Shown here: in pieces, positions 60,174-64,000 of the stretch
How the letters are laid out: every line of letters starts with the position of its first letter
Numbering within the stretch: position 1 is the first letter of the stretch
NCBI RefSeq assembly: GCF_037975245.1
Contig: NC_092563.1
Span: 30,281,960 to 30,345,959 of the forward strand
From: Apostichopus japonicus
Lineage: Eukaryota > Echinodermata > Holothuroidea > Aspidochirotida > Stichopodidae
DNA length: 64,000 nucleotides
Direction of reading: 5' to 3'
Position numbers and translations under genes: made by a program
Notes under the pieces: generated by a model
What the model saw: the letters and a program-made list of their open reading frames with translations, nothing else
The model's database searches: none
What the model was told of the DNA's origin: nothing

Positions 60174-60279
60174 ATGCTTGTCAAAAAAGAAACAGAAGAA
60201 AATATCACAATGGAGACTCATACATATGAATGTCGGTCATTACCAAACTATTCGTCCTCTAGCCAAAGCTATCATCAAG
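60174..60279 (+). CDS. Possible first coding exon of a gene continuing right
   Basis: An ATG at 60174 opens MLVKKETEENITMETHTYEC then RSLPNYSSSSQSYHQ, ending at a good donor (CATCAAG then GTAATT) in phase 1. An in-frame TGA lies upstream with no other ATG between. Codon use is less AT-biased than around it. No domain is recognisable in 35 residues, and the following 3.7 kb show no partner exon, so the call is tentative. Confidence 0.3.
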
Positions 60280-63200
60280 GTAATTGTTCTTCATGTTATC
60301 TAGGTTAGGCCTAACATAAAAGCCGGTTAACGTATGGCAAACTATTCATAAAAAATATTATATCCTATCACATAAGTTCTATATCGACTAATGAAGGGAC
60401 AGCCTAGCTATATAATTACAGCTATAGCCAAATTAGGACCATTGTACAAATTGTAGGCATAACAGTTTTAGCATTCATCAGACACACTGATATGTTTGTG
60501 AATGCAGTCATTCTGAAATTATGTGTAGTTGTAGTTTCAAGACCTAGACTAAAATACATCATAGTGGTAATACGCATGTATTCATAATTGCTTAATATTA
60601 TTGTTAAAATTTTCGAGTGTTTAATTGAAGTCAATGTTATTGTTAAGCTTTATGAAAATTTGACAGGCCTCAGACTTTATTTCTAAAGCTGAGAATGCAA
60701 GATTTTCTCCTAAGATTTGTTTGCTTTTGTTTTGGTCATTACAATATAACATATAATCTATGTATAATTAAAGTAACTATTGCTTATAAGTTTTCTTGAT
60801 AATAACAACTAATTAATGTTCACCAACAATATATTGATAAAGCTCTCTCAGGTGTTTCATACTTTGTGTAGTTTCAGAGGCTAATTTAAAATATAGGTCT
60901 CCTATAGTGCAGCAAACTGTTACATTCATGAGAATAGTAACAAATATTAAGGCCAAAATTTCAGAAACTATTGAGGCTATTCTTGGACAACCTACAATTT
61001 GGCTAATGGGTATCAGTCTGGTTATTCATCATGATTGATATCCTTCATAGCAACATCTATTTATAAAGGATACATATTTTAGTCATCAGTCTAAATCTAA
61101 GCCCATAAATAGACCAGCTGTTTGGAATAATCATTAACCATTTGCCCTGCATTTTATGTGATGAAAGAATATCCAAGGAAGCAAATAATTGTTGTTTCTA
61201 AGTTAACCAACAGTACGTGCACATTTATTTATTATGACATATTTCAAACTATGTCTGCAAAGACTACATTAGAGTTCCCTAACTGTTGATCTAAGTGTAG
61301 ATGAATTGACTGATATTAAAGATGGAAATAATCTAAGCATCCTGAAGTATTCATTTCCTATATGTATTTGTTATTTTCAAAATATGACAGAACAAGTTGC
61401 CATAGTTTGTACAAAAATAAACTTTGGCAGAGTTTAATATTGATATTTGATAAATTGGAAATTTCTTTCAGAACTGTTATTCTTAAAAACCTCTTCCTTA
61501 CTTTAACAATTGTGGAAAGATATTTAAGCTAATCTAATATGGGCCAATTCATAGAACTTTTTTAATATTGCTGCAGCTTAGAAGTCTTGCCAATTGTAGC
61601 TTTTCACATCATTTTATAGTATTCATGGTTGATATCAGTTTTGTACCATATATGGAACAAACTTGGTGTGTGACCTTTCCTTCAGTTAAAGGTTTACCTA
61701 AGTCTGTAGATCATGTAAAATTAAAGCTCTTCCAAAACTTACAAAAAATGTCCATGTACAGTACAGTATATACACCAGATTCACACCTTAATCATCTTCT
61801 TAGCAAAAGCTTAATGTTTTACAAGTATCATGTTGATTCATCATTAATGTATAACTTTTGGTTAACTAGAAAGTCTTGCACCTGTTACATTTAATTTTCT
61901 TAGCTATTGGTAGGAGTTGTTCTGTATAGTTAGTTCAATCACTGTCTATAACATGAATGTATGGATGGGTACATCATTATGGTGGCAAACTTATAATGGT
62001 TTCATGTCTTACACTAAGCAACATTAAAACTGTTCCTTAAACCTATCTTCACCATCCACACAATATGTTGTTTCAGTTCACTACAACATACAATAATATT
62101 GCCAGCTCATCAGCTCTGCTTATTGTTTAAATCTGGGCTAATATGGTAGGTTATTTTTTGAAGAGTCAGATGGTGAGCAGGACATTAATAGACAGATCTA
62201 GCATTTTGGAAGATATCAACCACTGAAAGACAGTACCACAATATTGAGTCTTAACAATTACTTGCAGCTGATATTACTAGTGTGAACATCACCATAGTAA
62301 CTTGGCAAATATCTGCATTTTTGTTCCACAGTTTTGTGACTGTTGTATATTTTGCTTGTACCTGTTCACTAACTTCCCTTTAAAAGAGAGATGATGGAGA
62401 TGGGAGGGAGCTGCTTACAATCCTGTCTTCACTTTATTAAAATTTAACTCTAGTTTTGTTCTTATTTAAAGAGGATTAATTTAACTGAAATTATTGAAAT
62501 TTAATCTCCTGATTGGAAAGACAAAACAACAACAAACATTTTGTTACTTTGCATGTTTTGGTTGACTGTTCTAATCCATTTTATATCTGAGAAGTCACAT
62601 TTTTCTGACCAAGGCTACTCTTTCTCATGGCTAAACCATAAAGCATGAAAACCATCAGGTTGAATTTAATCCATAAAATGCTTCGTGATAAGTTACCACC
62701 TTGACCAATTACTGCTCTATTAATTCCAAAAGTCAACCATGAACATCTTGAATGAAAAGTTCACAACAACTTCACTTTTAAAAGAGCAGGGAAATAAAGT
62801 ATGTACAGGTAGGTACTATAAGAAACTTCTTGGTAAGTTATTGTTAGGGAAAAAAAAAACATAACTTGGAAGTGCCAGTTTTAGTAAGCTATTGAAAGAA
62901 TGTATCTATAGTATCTCACTGTTTATTGGGTGTTTATCTCACATTTAAATAAGAATCTTTTTCTGGCCAATACTGGTAGATGGCCCACATAAGTAGTCTA
63001 AATTATTATCCAATAAAAAGCAAAACAAAATATATTTGAATTGTTTAAACATAGATCATACACTGTATTGGTAATGATGATCTGTGTCCTCAAGTCAACT
63101 GGAAAATCCTTCACGTTGACAATTTTCCCTGAAAGATCACTTGAATCCAATGACTGTTCCCATTGTTTGTAAACAAAAATATTGACAGAGGTTGAATGTT

Positions 63201-64000
63201 GTAAAAGGGCCTTATGAAAAAGTATTTTCTTATTTTTTTTATGTTTAGCTGAGTATTAATATATTTAACACAAACTTATGAAATAGACAAGGACTATTAA
63301 AAATTTGGCAAGCTGCCAGACAGCTGGCAATTTCAATGTAGTCTCCTTTGAAACCTGTTTTTCATTAATGTTGTTAAGGGATGGATAATGTACTGATCCT
63401 ACAAATTTTCTGTAATATATTTCTCTAATCCATCAAAACTGCAACAAGATCAGTGAAACTAGGCACACACACACACACAAAAAGACAAAACAATAACAGT
63501 GAAAACATACCATAGAAAATTATACTAAGTCTGTGGGACACAAAGTTGTTCTGAAAACTCTAATTTATAATCATAAAATACTATTTTTCTTGAAGTAATT
63601 TTTATTTGTTGAATGCTTTCATATCCTTTGACTTGATGTCCACAAGCGCTCACCATTACAATTTGCCCATCGTACAGTTATATCAACACATCCAATAAAA
63701 GGCTCAGTTCAAATGACTGCAGTGATAAATTATGTGAAATGGCAAACATCCTATGGTAAATAGACCATGGTATGTACACATACTCCTAAATTTGAATAAC
63801 AAAATATAAAAAAAGGCATAACATAGTTTCAACTTCAAATGTATTAAATATTAATTATATATATATAGAATGGCATATATGTGTCTGGGTTCATTAACCC
63901 AAAATATGTCAATTATATCTTTGATTATCAAATGAGACCCAACAAAAATGATTCTATGTGACAAGGGGTTCTATGATAAGTTTAAGGCCATTCATAAAAT
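60280..64000. other. AT-rich sequence, intron or intergenic
   Basis: No transposon ends or tandem arrays except short (CA)n at 63468 and (TA)n at 63857. A minus-strand stretch at 63060-63165 reads QWEQSLDSSDLSGKIVNVKD then FPVDLRTQIIITNTV with a GTGTAT donor; it may be an exon but the acceptor is poor. Confidence 0.35.

Noticed and set aside
61568-61894. 108-codon plus-strand frame
   Set aside because: AT-rich sequence, no recognised motif, no splice or conservation evidence.

Overview
The window is nuclear DNA of an animal. Genes are split by GT-AG introns (one apparently GC-AG), large introns carry many minisatellites, and the remains of LTR, non-LTR, hAT-like and piggyBac-like elements are scattered throughout. 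There are no operons, tRNAs or rRNAs. Base composition, (TA)n tracts, the CAGTGGCG-ended elements and the gene set fit a marine invertebrate deuterostome. An echinoderm such as a sea cucumber is a guess; nothing here proves it.

Left part (1-17.0 kb). Positions 1-1.7 kb hold broken minus-strand non-LTR retrotransposon sequence. From 2183 to 16919 (+) run the last five coding exons of a secreted EGF-repeat protein whose C-terminus looks like an EMI module; its 5' part lies beyond the left edge. Its first large intron contains a truncated Ty3/gypsy-type LTR element (4669-5780), a 43-base almost perfect palindrome, a 2.3-kb composite dispersed repeat packed with AGGTCA half-sites, and a 20-bp minisatellite. 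A 55-bp hairpin satellite fills its last intron.

Centre (22.3-41.2 kb, minus). This is a nearly complete DCAF11 (WDR23) gene, the WD40 substrate receptor of CUL4-DDB1 ubiquitin ligases. I assign 14 coding exons with splice phases, about 525 codons. A small exon after exon 3 may be missing and the exon 4/5 junction is unresolved. Six minisatellite arrays lie in its introns. At exons 3, 9 and 10 the tandemly copied unit contains the exon's own 5' splice junction, so rows of duplicate donor sites follow the true donor. At exon 9 the true donor reads GC while the copies read GT. Part of exon 11 is also copied into the preceding intron. A piggyBac-like element with TTAA ends sits 18 bases inside the intron after exon 8. 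This cluster of junction-derived duplications is the most unusual feature of the window.

Right part (40-64 kb). There is a hAT transposase remnant at 40.3 kb and three non-autonomous elements with CAGTGGCG ends, one with a perfect 8-bp target duplication. An intact intronless SLC35G1-like transporter lies at 44.6 kb, a frameshifted paralogue at 53.8 kb, and a ~120-bp shard of a third copy just upstream of the latter. A degenerate non-LTR reverse transcriptase lies at 51 kb. A possible first coding exon at 60.2 kb may open a gene running off the right edge. The remaining DNA is AT-rich with no recognisable gene.
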